A stretch of 23,216 nucleotides of DNA, taken from the NCBI GenBank assembly GCA_003254885.1, contig QANT01006445.1, positions 1-23,216 of the forward strand, in the 5' to 3' direction. Source of the DNA: Purshia tridentata (lineage: Eukaryota; Streptophyta; Magnoliopsida; Rosales; Rosaceae). Below the pieces are notes generated by a model that had not been told where the DNA came from, made no database searches, and saw only the letters and a list, made by a program, of their open reading frames with translations. Positions 1 to 10,819 of this stretch are shown here, in pieces (positions within the stretch are counted from its first letter, which is position 1; each line of letters opens with the position of its first letter). A program made the position numbers and the translations under genes.

Positions 1-1376
1 CCAGAAATTACTCCATACACCCCCTATCTATAAAAAAAACCAGAATTTGCTCTAGAAAACTCCACAATTACTCAACCCACCCCCTTAATCTCTCCCTTCT
101 CTCTCACTCTCCCGCTCCTTCCCTCTCTTGCATCTTTCCCCCTACCATGAGAAAACCCAGTCACCAGCCGGCCCAGTCCGACCACTACCGGCCGACCCAG
201 CCAGCCCACCATCCTCCTCAGCCGCCAGCGCCGCCCCGCAGCTCCTCCCTCTAGCCGGCAGCCGCGACAACAGCCCAGAAACGGGCAGAACAGAGCCGAC
301 TCTTCCTCCTTCAATTCCGGCCAGGATTTCTACCTAACTCCCATAAATTTTTGAAGACTTCTCTTCCATAGGTAATGGGCTTCCTTTCCCTTTAAATTTC
401 TATTGAAAAACTTGAGTAAATTATAGTTGAATTTTATGGGTTATGGAGGCCATTTCGGGTTAGGAAGAAATCCGAAAATTTGGATGGTCCTTGATGGGTT
501 TTGTGATGATTCTCATCCTAGGAACTTTTAAATGAGGTTTAGAACAAGAAATTTGCAAGAATTTGGAGAAATTGAGAATTGAATTTTGAGGTTTATGCCC
601 AATTCGGGTTACCCCAATTTCTGAACTTGGAGATTGTTTTAAATTGAGTTTTGGTCAATTTCCAGCCCTTAGAAACTTTAATTGCGATCTAGATTAGTTA
701 ATTTGGGAGAAATTATGATTTTGAGTTAGAACCCGCTACTTTGGGCGACAAGAATAGTAATTCCGGATATCTAACTATCAATGTCGTATGGTAACGCCGT
801 TTTCAGAACTCAAATGAAGTTGATTAATAGTATAGGTTATTTAGAAATGGTTCGGGTAGACGAAACACAAATTTAGTTGTCAAATGGACACTTTTTGGGT
901 GCCGAAATGAATTTAAATAGGCTCGACTGCGCCTAAGATTTCTGTGTATGGATTAAGGGATTAAGAAGTGGGGTGTTACCGAGTTGGAGCCGAGAAGGAT
1001 TAAAATTGGGTCTATTGTTTAAGTTTAGGAAATTAAGATGTCACACGTACCTTAATTTCTGTTGTTGTACCAAGTCTAAAGTTTATATCTCGTTGTCTTT
1101 GTTTTCTCTAGGAGACGCACCCGAGACCGGAGGCGACCCATCCGGAGAGCGAGCGTAGACTCTTCAATAGTGAGTGGATACTTTCTCATATAACTATGTT
1201 AGGAATTTATAATTTATGTTTCTCTTTTTGGATTATTGTGCTAAGTCATAACCATAAGGGTTTGGGAAAATAAATTAAATTTTGATTGAATTTTATTTGG
1301 TTTGAGTAAAGTTAAGTGATTGAAATCGAATAAATTTCCATATTGATCTTTGGCATGATCCTATATATGTATGTAG

Positions 1377-1377
1377 A

Positions 1378-1402
<25 letters not shown>
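1377..1402. repeat. (AT)13 microsatellite
   Basis: An uninterrupted AT dinucleotide run of 26 bp inside the plus-strand LTR. It is followed by a degenerate TA-rich stretch to about 1417. Confidence 0.95.
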
Positions 1403-1410
<8 letters not shown>

Positions 1411-2194
1411 GTTTATATCAAAGGTTTTACGGAATTTATTCGATAGAATACTCAAAAAGTTTACCGGATTTGGAAATGAACGAGTATATTGAATTTTGGT
1501 GAGTTTATGTAAAGTAAAAAGTTTGTTCAAATGTTGGAGTTTCAAATCATAAGGATTTATAAATGCTTGAACCATTATTTTTAATTTTCGTTTAAGTACC
1601 CACCAGTTTTTACATTAAGTAGGTCTTTGGGACCCATCACGGCACACACAAGGCTTTGGGCCGTGTGTCGGGATGCCTCGCCCTTTGGGGGCAGTCTGCG
1701 TGCACGTACGACATTCTGGCTTGTTGTACGACGGCGAAGCGACGGTACAAGGGCCACCGAATCCACTTGTATGACGGCGTTGCGACGGTGCGGGTGGAAG
1801 GATAAGTCACTTGGGTGCTTAGATGGAAAACGCTCATTTGAAAATTATGTTCTTTATAATTATCTTCCCTCTATGTGAATTCTTAAAAGAATTTATTTCG
1901 AAAGGATTTTATTTTATTACCTTTTGAATTACTCATGCGTTTTTGTTTTATCTATAAATGAAATTTTAGAAACCTAAATTGATTGTGATTTTTCTGTTTT
2001 GTTTTGCCGAAAGTAAACGTTGAAAAATAATATTTTCGTATGGGGGAAAATAAATTAACTTATGAGTCCAAATGCTAAAAATTATTATATTGTGGGTTCT
2101 AAATAAATCTTTGATTTAAATATCCACTCACTGAGCCTATCTCATTTGGAAGTTATTTTTGTGTTTTGATGTTTCCCCCAGGTAGAAGCGGCGG

Positions 2195-2352
2195 CCCGTA
2201 GAAAAGTTTACGCGTCGAGGTGGATCTTCGCTTCCATCGTAGAGGGTAGAAATCTTTTGACTTTAATATGTAGCCCGTAGAAAAGTTTACGCCTCGAGGT
2301 GGATCTTTGCTCCCGTCGTAGAGGGTAGAAATCTTTTGACTTTAATATGTAT
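2195..2352 (+). repeat. Two tandem copies of a 79-bp unit near the LTR 3' end
   Basis: The unit starting CCCGTAGAAAAGTTTACG at 2195 is repeated at 2274, a period of exactly 79 bp, and the second copy ends at 2352. The copies differ at only a handful of positions (for example GCGTCGAGG against GCCTCGAGG, and TTCGCTTCCA against TTTGCTCCCG). It is therefore a recent local duplication within the plus-strand LTR. It is not present in the corresponding part of the solo LTR. Confidence 0.9.
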
Positions 2353-2626
2353 TAGTATAATATCTAAATTTTGTATCTACATATGTAACTAAGTATAAAA
2401 TATACGATAGGCCGGAGGCCTAAAATGGTTGTGGTAGGGAAGCTGAACAGTTAGAAGTGTATTTAACAGGTTAGAAAAATTTGGAAAAGTGACATTTTCA
2501 AGGGAAGTGCTACCGAATTTTCGGCAGAATATTTGCATATACAAGGTGTTTCTAGGAAGGTTAGAAAATATAAGGGTAGTGGGCCCTATGTCTGAGGGAC
2601 GTGGGACCCCACAGGGTGACCTGTCA

Positions 2627-3094
2627 ATGCGCAGGGTCCACAACCTGCCGTACGCATGCAGGGCCAATAGCCTGCCGTACATGCGCAGGGCGCAGAACCT
2701 GCCATACGCATGTAGGGCCAATAATCCTGCCGTACATGTGCAGACCAGGGTTTGTCATACACATGCAGGCCCAACATACCTGCCATATGTGCACGCAGGG
2801 CACAAAAATAAAAAAGTATTAAGGTATTAGTCTAAGAGGAGAAAAAATTGGACTGGCCTATAAATCACCCATAACAAAAACGCTCACCCAACAGTTACCC
2901 ACCGAAATTGCCGTACATGCGCAGGGCCCACGACCTGCCGTATGCATGCAAGGCCAATAGCCTGCCGTACATGCGCAGGGCTCACAACCTGCCATACGCA
3001 TGCCGGGCCAATAATCTTGTCGTATATGTGCAGAGCCAGGGTCTGTCATACACATGCAGGGCCAACATACCTGCCATACGTGCACGCAGGGCCA
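2627..3094. repeat. GC-rich 27-bp minisatellite in a ~290-bp higher-order duplication
   Basis: Units of about 27 bp starting CTGCCGTAC or CTGCCATAC begin at 2645, 2672, 2699, 2727, 2752 and 2780, and again at 2908, 2935, 2962, 2989, 3017, 3043 and 3071. Two sub-types alternate: one contains CGCATGCAGGGCCAATA and the other ATGCGCAGGGCCCACAAC. The order of variants is the same in both blocks, offset by 287-291 bp. The whole block was therefore duplicated once, including a spacer at about 2815-2905. The array continues directly from the conserved LTR block at 3073-3165, and a degenerate trace (CTGCGTGCACGTACGAC) lies at the same place in the plus-strand LTR near 1696. The array therefore seems to have grown from LTR sequence. 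Confidence 0.9.
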
Positions 3095-5004
3095 CCCCCA
3101 AAGGGCTAGGCATCCCGACACACGGCCCAAAACCTATGTGTGTGCCGTGATGGGTCCCAAAGACCTATATAATCTGTTAATCTGAAAGGTACTGCAAAGG
3201 GTGGTTTGAAAATCCTTTTCCCATAAATCCCTTTTTACCCATAAAAATATATAACCTTTAATATTTAAAGATACGGGTAAACCACATACGTTTGTTTGAG
3301 AAATCAAAACGTTTCCAAGATTTAACGACTCACATAAGTCATCATGAAAAACAATTTCCCGAGCATATTAAATCTACTTTCATGCATTAATCCTCAAACC
3401 ATGCTCAAGAATCAAATAATATTTCTCAAATAATAAAACTCAATTAAAACTCAAAATATAAATACGAACTAAATCATGAAATTCATAAAGAATTCATAAA
3501 CCAAGTTTAGGAAACAAAGTCCACTCACAGAGATAGCCTAGCTTTGGTCTCCGGCTGGATCGTTTCTGGGCTCGGAAACGTCGCCTAACATGAGAACGAC
3601 AATACGTTAGAATATTATTCAACTTACGATCGTAAAAACACAAGTGCACGTTCTAGGTCTTACGCTCCAAAATCTATATTTAACTATAGCCCAACTTATT
3701 TTCCGTCTCAACTCAAAACCCATGCCACTAGTTTATGTTTATCCGGTAATTTTCCCAATAACCTCCATTCCACCTAACTTGACTGAGGATCGTCCGGATG
3801 TCATTTCGACAACCCATAAGCGCCCAATTTCGTCCCAAACTTACCATTTCTCCGATTTCCTTCAAATTGACTATTCTAAACCTCAATAATCGTTCCTAAA
3901 GATGAAAATAACACCCAATTTCAATTAAATCACCAAAAATACCTTAGATTTCTAGAATTCCCGAAATGGGCATAAACACCAACAATCAAACTTCCAATTT
4001 CCTCAATAATTTCCCAAATTTCTCGTTCCAAACTTCGATTAGAGGTTTCTAATGACGGAAATTACCTAAAACACCTAACAATTTGATTCAATTTCAAAGA
4101 CCCAAGCTAAACCCGAAAATAGCCTATAATCTCCCAAATTCAATTCTATGCAAACTCTCCAAATTAAACTACCAAACCATACGGGAACGAAAGCCCATGA
4201 AAAGGGGAAGAAAACCCACCAAAAATCACGGCAAACAAAGGCCGAAAGCGACCAGAATCGACGAACAAGTGGCGGCGGGCTGGGTGCTTTTCCGGTGTCG
4301 TTTCGCGCTGGAGGAAGGCTGGCTGTCGTGGGGGAGCTCGGGGTGGCTGGCCGGTGGCTGGGGAGTGATTCTCGGCAAGTCCCGTTGCCTACCGTCGCCG
4401 GAGATGGTTGGAGCTGGAAGCTCCAGTCGCGCGCAGGTGAGAGAGAGAGGAAGGGGTTGGGGGCGGCGTGAGCTTGCTGGCCGGCGACTGGGGGCGTCGC
4501 TGCTGCTCCAGGTGGCCGGAAAAGGGGCCTGGGGGGTCGCGCAGGGGAGAGAGGAAGGGAAGAACAGGCTGGGGTGCTGCTGCCTTCGTGTGGAGAGGGG
4601 AGAAGGGAGAGAAATAGAGAGAAAAGAATATTCCAGAATTTTTTGGAATATTAAATGCCATTTCCTCAAAATTACAAGTTTACCCCTCACTTTGAACCTC
4701 TGTATTTCTTAAACCGTAGCTCCAAATGACGCACGCTACGTGTCTACGGACTCGTGAAGTCGAGCTCTACATAACCATGTCAAAGTCAACCCTAAAATTT
4801 GGGTAATTCAAAAAGTCAACTTTGGATCTCTTCTCACGTTCCTAACTTTCTAACCGTGGCTCTAAATAACCCATGCCGAGTGTCAATGAACTCATGAGCT
4901 CAAGACCTTCCTAACGGAGCCAAAGTCAAAGCTAAAATCTTACTAGAACCAAAAGTCAACGTTGGGCCCTATTATAATGTACTTTAAAGGTACGGGTCGT
5001 TACA
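2627..5004 (-). mobile_element. Ty3/gypsy-type LTR, minus strand, related to the plus copy at 1-2626
   Basis: Read on the minus strand this starts TGTAACGACCC at 5004, the typical start of a plant gypsy LTR. It then passes through TTGACTTT-type motifs (4770-4990), a GC-rich block (about 4230-4600), the block around 3521-3590 (TCCACTCACAGAG, CTGGATCGT, CGCCTAA on the plus strand), and the conserved block 3073-3165. Below that it consists of the 27-bp minisatellite. The solo LTR at 14584-17311 shows the same order in the same orientation. No 3' end (TGACAG on the plus strand) is visible, so this copy appears to be interrupted by the plus-strand LTR, with the rest left of the window. The 5 bases beyond 5004 are TTCCA, whose partner cannot be checked here. 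The 209-codon frame over 4083-4712 is GC-rich LTR sequence without a recognisable domain. Confidence 0.65.
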
Positions 5005-8000
5005 TTCCACCAGGGCATGGGGGCTTGTTCGGCGGCGATTGAGGCTGGGTCTTGGCTTTTTGAGCTCGCCTCCCTCTACTCCTTCATATGGTGGCTATTC
5101 TCCCCGAAATAGCCCAGATTGAGAAACCCAGCTGGCTCACAGTGGGTGTTGCCAGCAGCGATGTGACGCCTAGGAACCGCCAAGAATGCCACAGCGGCTC
5201 CCATCTTGAAGATCCCAAGACTACGATACCCCTTACCTCCAAGTATCATAATCCCAAGCTTCTCAAAACGGGTTAAGCCCTTTTAAGTTGTGAAATCAGG
5301 TTGGATCAAAGCAGTAAGATACAGCGGAAACAATTTACTGAATATACCTCATTAGATTTAAAATATTAAAGTACCAACCCGAATGGGTTATAAGTTCAGA
5401 AAAATGATAACCCTAAACACTACATAAGCAAGTAGTAATTTACACATAAACAGTAAATAAAAAAATATGCTAGGATAATCCAACCGCTCTAGAGTGATCT
5501 TGTCATAGGTAAAGTGGTACAACAAATTGGACTAATGGGTATCCAATGGAGAGTGCCACCTACAAGGATGAAAATGATACACCGCCTCTGATCCAAAGAA
5601 AGAATCTAAACCAAATAAGGTAGATGCTGACAATCAACAATTGGGTTACCTGCACTCACAAGAGTATAGTAGGGGGTAAGCATCACATAAGATCATCGTT
5701 TCCCCTCGAGGGAGATCTTGGTTAGGTTTGAAAACAGTACTTGAAAGTATAGATATAAGGTTTTCATAAAGATAGGCACAACGATGCAAAACTAAATCAA
5801 TGAGAATAATATACAATACCAAACAATGAATAATGCCAAAAATCAATGAGTAAAACCTTTTCATGCTCATACAACTTTTCCAGTGAAAATCCAGTCACAT
5901 GTGACAAAGTTTAGATACTTACTTGCAACCGATCCTGAAAGGCCAACTACCAGTACCAGGAAATTAACCACCTTAATGATATTGTAGCGATAGTATCCAT
6001 TTACCAGTAGTACCACCTAGGTTAGCCTCCCCAGAAGGACATTCGACTGACCTGTCTGTACTACCCTTCCAGTGGTTTAGGGGATCGAAACCCAAGGTCA
6101 CAACACGTACCTTTTACTCCCAGGTTACCAGAATCTGAGTATCAAAAAAAACCCACACACAAATATGCCATACAAAAACCATGCACATTATCTGTGAAAA
6201 ACCTTTTATATACGTATATATACGAAAATAGGTAGAAAATCCTCTAACCGAGATATGTTACCTCCCCCTACTTGTTTTACCACGAGTGTCTCTCTCCTTA
6301 CCCTTTTTTCTGATCCCTGTCCTTGTCCTTGTCCTTAACCACGTTCCACTTGTACCTGTTGGGAAATTGGAGGTTCAAATCCGACGGCGATTGTCAAAAG
6401 AACGGTACTAGAACATACGTGCCCTCAACCTTGTCTAGTTCAGACTAGGTATACCCAGATTCGGCACTAGCATATGGTTAGGTTTCTCTGAATTCTTAAT
6501 CCAACATGACCATGCACCCAGTGGCAGACAGTCATGTCAAATCGTGGGTTTCTACTTAAGTTCATTTTATTTTAAGTGGATGAGGTTGATTAGTGTTCTA
6601 CCTACAATGTGTCCAGATTAGTGCATGAGAAACTGAGGGAGCTTTGGCTCATTTCCCAACACCTGTATGCTCATGGACCAGTCTTAGACAACACGTTATT
6701 GAGTTTCCTACAAATATGGCCTCAGTATATTATTAAGTCCATTTTACAAGTAAAAACAGTTTAGTAGCACTTCGGCTAAAACCATAAGTTAAATAATAAC
6801 AAATTAAATAAGTAGGGTTAAAGGGTTACTAGTTGAAGACTTCCCACTGGTAGAGTAACGGAACCACTAACCAAACAAGATAACAAAATAAAAGAGTTTA
6901 GTTAGCACAAGCAAAAACTAAAGGAATTTTGGCAGAACTTTAGTGGGGTTTTAGAAACGGGTTATTAAAAGATCAAAAACGAAGGTTTCTAATTTTGGCA
7001 AAACTTCGACTTTTGAAGGTGGGGCTCGGCTCCACGAACACGTGTTCGAAGACAGCTAGCCAATTGGACCTCTGAAACGAAAGTTACGACCAAAATAGGA
7101 AAATTTCTATTTGATCTTAGGAAAGAGAAAGACTAGCACTTCTAGTGACAGAAACCACTAGAATGCCACTAACCTATAGAGAGAAACAACCATAAAACTA
7201 AATAGAGGGAGAGATTTTAGAGAGAGAAGCTATCAAATTAGCTTTGGTATGAAAATGAAAGTGATGGGAGGTGGGTATTTATAAAAGGGTGGAGGTGAAT
7301 TGGATGGCCAAGATTAAACTGAAATGGAGGGCTAGGATGAGATGGAAGGCTCTAGAATTCCCAAATAAATATATTAAATGAAAATTAAAATAGAATTTCA
7401 AAATTCTGGATCCTTCTTTAGGGATCTAGAGTTTGGGCCTCTGGGCTTTGTTTGGTATGTTTGGGCTTTGGGGAAAAGAGTGAACGAGGGGATTGCTGGG
7501 CTGTTTGCAAGGAATCAGCCCTTGTTGGACCTTGCTAGCTGCTGGGTGTGCGGCCCAAACGAAGGAGAAGGAGCAGCAGCCCAAGGCTTGGGCTAACCAA
7601 AGAGAGAAAGAAGAGAAAAAGAGAAGGAGAATGAGAAGGAGAAGAGAAGAAATGGGCTTGGGCTAGGGTTGTCATGCGGGCCCAAGAGAAGAGGAGAGAA
7701 GTTGGGCTAGGTGAGCTGCATCAGCGCCCGCCAGCGCCTCCCAGCCAATGGCGTCTCGCCACGTGGTGTGTTCTTTCCTTTCTTCAATTTTCCCTTCCTT
7801 CCAAACTTTGAAAATTCACCAAAAATGGCTCAGGACTCGAAAAAATTCACGGAAAAATCCTACAAAGTTGTCTCAATGAGTACTATATCTTGAGATATCA
7901 AAACACCAAATTGGCTGAAAAATAATTCCAAGAAAATTGGAATTAACCTTTGGAAAATCACGAAACTAAGAGAAAGGAAACTTGGAAAATTCACGAAATA

Positions 8001-8205
8001 ATTTTTTGAACTCAGAATAGCACGAAACTCGTACTGTGGGCTGGACTCTACCTTTCTAAGGTCTCACTTTGGTTAAAGTCAAAGTCAATATTTGGTCGAC
8101 CACCTCAAACCATGGTGGAAAAATAAAATTTTTCGACACTAAATTTCTAGAAAAAAAAATTTCAGAAATTAAAGAAAATTCCAAAATAAGATTTGAAATT
8201 TTCAA
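5005..8205 (-). mobile_element. LTR-derived sequence of a second family, minus strand; boundaries unresolved
   Basis: No protein-coding domain is visible here. Read on the minus strand the layout is that of a plant LTR. It has TTGACTTTGACTTTAACC near 8070-8095, a GC-rich and pyrimidine-rich block (about 7490-7760), a TATA box at 7276-7283 followed by a TC-rich leader (about 7190-7250), a long AT-rich stretch, and a segment like other plant gypsy LTRs with GTGAGTGCAG|GTAAC near 5645-5665 on the minus strand. Small features include a GTCACATGTGAC palindrome near 5894, a TATATACGTATATA palindrome at 6207-6220 and three GTCCTT repeats near 6320. I could not find paired TG...CA ends or a target duplication. 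Extent and family are inferred. Confidence 0.45.
7276..7283 (-). promoter_or_regulatory. TATA box of the minus-strand LTR promoter
   Basis: The minus strand reads CCTTTTATAAATACCC, giving a consensus TATAAATA. A TC-rich leader (CTTCTCTCTCTAAAATC) lies about 45-65 bp downstream, as expected for the leader of a plant LTR transcript. Transcription would be predicted to start near 7245-7252 on the minus strand. Activity is not known. Confidence 0.5.
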
Positions 8206-9449
8206 AGTCTCACAGGTGATCTCTGCTTTTCCGGCGATGATGTGACCTCCCACAAGCCCAGATAAAGTCTCTTCATCAAGCTCGTCGTGGTGGTGCCCTC
8301 TGATCATACATCGGAGCTCGTTTGACCGTGGATAGATGGTGGGAAGGCTGGCGGCTTCTCCGGCGAGTTTCTCCCTTTCCGGCAACTTTTGGTCGTCAAC
8401 CTAGATATGTGAATTGGTCCTCTCAACCTCCTCTACATGCCTGTGTGGTTCGTTTTAGCTGAAACTAGGTTGGGGTGTTCTTGTAGGTTGATCACCTTGG
8501 ACCACCGCAAGTCCCACCGCGTATAGTGGTGCCAGTGACCCAATTTCCTATTTTTTGCCTTTGGCCAGACCTATGGGTGAGTTTCTGTGACTTTGTTGTT
8601 GGTTTGAGGGGCCAGGCAACCATCGTGTTTGGAGGTTGTCGCATGTTTCAACCGTTTAATAGTTAGTTTGGGAACCTTGTTGTTTTACTTAGTTTCTCTG
8701 GTCTTACCAGGTACCTTGGCTTGGGAATTTTACTTTCGATACCATCCTACTGCTGGATTTGAGAATTTGAGCAAAGAAGCTACGAAGGGCATTTTGGTCT
8801 TTTCTCCGGGGTACTCTGTGAGTGAAATTTTGGTTCAATTTAATTGGTTGACTTGTTTATTACCTTGTTTGCTTGGTTGCTAGATAAGTGGGTATGGTAT
8901 AGGATTTGGTTTCCTGAAGTGTTTGAGGTGAATTTCAGCTTAAGGGATTAACTGAGGTTAATCAGATATTGTTAGTGTGGTTTTGAATGAGTTGAGGTTT
9001 AATGATTATATTGGAGGATTTTATGATTAAATTGAGGTGTATGAATTTACATGAATGATTTATTTGTTGATGTGAAACTGATGGATTTTATGGCTTAAGG
9101 CTTAAGTCGGTTTGTAAATTGATTATTTTATTGTTTTATATTTGAGGTTATTATTGTAAGTTATTTCACTCATACGAGCTTTAGTAAGCATATTGGGTTT
9201 GTGTTTAAACTCGGTGCACCATTGGTTGTGGTATAGGGTTTATTATGTAGGTTAAGCAGGCTGAGGAGATACTAGAGAGAAGACGGGGCAGTGGGACCAC
9301 TTTTAAAAGAAACTTTGGCTTGTATAAATGTTTTGTGAAACACAGTTGATTTGAATAAATGTTTTATGCTCATAGCTCTCTATTTCAGGAAAAGGCTTAA
9401 AGGTTTCAGTTTTTATGTTTTCGATATGCCCAAAGTTCGGAGCGTGACA
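8206..9449 (+). mobile_element. LTR-derived sequence, plus strand, ending in GAGCGTGACA
   Basis: On the plus strand the segment begins with a GC-rich stretch containing CCGGCGA and TTTCCGGC motifs (8220-8400) and continues into T/G-rich sequence. It carries AATAAA at 9354-9359 and ends AGTTCGGAGCGTGACA at 9449. CGTGACA is the complement of TGTCACG, a common start of plant gypsy LTRs, and marks a likely terminus. A copia gag remnant starts right after it, which suggests insertion next to or into that element. Five bases following are TCTAT; no matching TCTAT-TG junction was found to the left. The segment might instead be the outer part of the minus-strand LTR at 5005-8205. Confidence 0.4.
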
Positions 9450-9455
9450 TCTATG

Positions 9456-10819
9456 TAAGAAGCCTCTACCCACAAGAAGGTATGAATTTACATTTAGTTT
9501 AATTTAAGTTTCATAGAAAATAATCTGTTTATTTTCCTTGAATTTAATCTTGCAGTTATTCCTAATTTTGATTCTACCCATGTTCCTATATTGTGTGGTG
9601 ACAATTTTTTTGATTGGAAAGAAAAGGCCCTTTTAGCTTTGGGATGTATGGAACTTGACTTGGCACTCCGTGAGGAACAACCTCTTTTTCCCATAGATTT
9701 AAGTAAACAAAGTAAGAAGGCTCTGTTTGAGAAGTGGAAGCGATCTAATCGCTTGAGTTTGAATCTCATCAAGTCTCATAGCATCAAGGGTTCAATTCCA
9801 GAATGTGATAGGGTGACAGATTTCATGAAAGCTATTGAAGAACAATTTGTGAAGTTTTACAAGGCTCTTTCTAGCACCATGATGCAGAAACTTTCAGGCA
9901 TGAAGCATGACAATTCCAAAAGTGTGCTAGAGCACATTATGGAGATGAGAGACATTGCTGCTCAACTCAAGTCCTTAGAGATAGATATCTCAAAGTCATT
10001 TTTGGTCAATTTCATTCTCAATTCTCTTCCAACTGAATAAGGGCCTTTTAAGGTGTCATATAACACACATAAAGAAAATTGGTCAACTAATGAACTTTTG
10101 GCCATTTTTGTTAAGGAAGAAGAGAGATTGAAACATGAGAAACTAGAGACTACCCATCTAATGACTGATGTGAAAGGAAAAGCCAAGAAAGGCAAGTGAG
10201 GAAGGAAAGCAAAACTCCAATGAAGAAGACATTCATTGATAAGGATACTTGCTTCTTCTATTAGAGAAAGGGACACATGAAGAAAGATTGCATTCAGTAT
10301 AAGAAATGGCTTGAGAAGAAAGGTAATCTATTTTCTTTTGTATGTCATGAATCTCTTTTTGTTGATGTTCCTAATAATACATGGTGGATTGATTCAGGTG
10401 CTACAATTCACATTCCAATATCATGCAGGGATTTCTAAACCTAAGGAAACCGAAGGAAAATGAACAAAGCATCTTTTCTGGAAACCGGAGATGCTCAAGT
10501 GTTGAGGGAGTTGGGACCTTTAGAATAAGTTTACATTATGGTTTTCTGTTTGGATTTGGAAAACACCTTTTATGTTCCTTCATATTCTAGAAATTTAGTT
10601 TCAGTTTCAAAAGCACCTTCGGGTTTTAAGTTTGTATTTGAGGATTCAATTTTCAATTTAATAAAGAAAGGCATTATTGGACAATATACAATGCCTGGTA
10701 CACCTCAACAAAATGGTGTAGCTGAAAGAAGGAACTGTAGACTTATGGATATGGCAAGAAGCATGATGAGTAGTTCTAAACTTCCCTTATTTTTGTGGAG
10801 TGACGCCTTGATGTTGTAA
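9456..10819 (+). pseudogene. Ty1/copia gag-protease-integrase remnant
   Basis: This is a broken retrotransposon polyprotein. Gag of the copia UBN2 type is readable from about 9558 (LCGDNFFDWKEKALLAL, later IKGSIPEC, EHIMEMRDIAAQLKSLE, FILNSLP). It meets TAA at 10038-10040, and the same frame then continues (FKVSYNTHKENWSTNELL) to TGA at 10197-10199. A frame change follows. The CCHC zinc knuckle at 10250-10291 has lost its second Cys to Tyr, followed by TAG. The protease motif WWIDSGATIHI is at 10382-10414. The pre-integrase segment (FYVPSYSRNLVSVSK) is then joined by a deletion to the integrase C-terminal core, TPQQNGVAERRN, whose catalytic Glu codon is 10724-10726. The zinc-binding N-terminus and both catalytic Asp of the integrase are missing, as are reverse transcriptase and RNase H. 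It cannot be functional. Confidence 0.9.
9480..9555 (+). other. Possible 76-nt intron before copia gag
   Basis: ACAAGAAG|GTATGAATTT at 9480 and ATCTTGCAG|TTATTCC ending at 9555 fit plant GT-AG splice sites around a T-rich 76-nt stretch. Joining the flanks keeps a frame open (SLYPQE then VIPNFDS). No Met codon is seen upstream before the LTR end at 9449. This is inferred from splice-site likeness only. Confidence 0.3.

Larger units (their letters stand above)
1..2626 (+). mobile_element. Ty3/gypsy-type LTR, plus strand, 5' end outside window
   Basis: This non-coding LTR copy is cut by the left edge. Its order of parts mirrors the minus-strand copy at 2627-5004 and the solo LTR at 14584-17311. 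It has a pyrimidine-rich then GC-rich stretch (about 90-330), a long AT-rich stretch, a block around 1090-1180 ending in GAGTGGATA, a conserved GC-rich block at 1621-1710, CCACTCACTGAG near 2130, and a 3' terminus ...CCTGTCA at 2626. The block 1621-1710 is close to 90% identical by eye to the reverse complement of 3073-3165. The CTGTCA end is shared with the solo LTR, whose end is fixed by a target duplication. Short open frames inside it show no retrotransposon protein. One caution is that CTGTCA also resembles the start of a unit in the adjoining minisatellite, so the exact boundary is less sure than the identity. Confidence 0.65.

Noticed and set aside
1627..1878. Plus-strand frame over the conserved LTR block
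   Set aside because: The block is conserved between LTRs as DNA, with indels that do not keep frame.
2489..3150. Frames with repeated LPYACRA/LPYMRRA peptides, looking like a repeat protein
   Set aside because: They are produced by translating the 27-bp minisatellite. Because 27 is a multiple of 3, every frame stays open on both strands, with no start or domain context.
4083..4712. A 209-codon plus-strand frame, and overlapping minus-strand frames
   Set aside because: It lies in the GC-rich block of an LTR, has no recognisable domain, and frames are open on both strands because of composition. The corresponding block of the solo LTR does not preserve the same protein.
8056..8385. 109-codon minus-strand frame with GHHHDELDEETLSGL
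   Set aside because: It sits in LTR-derived GC-rich sequence with no matching family. Neighbouring LTR copies show no comparable protein.
5162..9449. A single minus-strand LTR from TGTCACGCTCC (9449) to GGCGTCACA (5162)
   Set aside because: The ends resemble inverted termini, but the flanks (AGCGA left, TCTAT right) do not match, and 8206-9449 looks plus-oriented.
9494..9772. Minus-strand frame opposite copia gag
   Set aside because: It is the shadow of the gag frame on the plus strand, which has clear family motifs.
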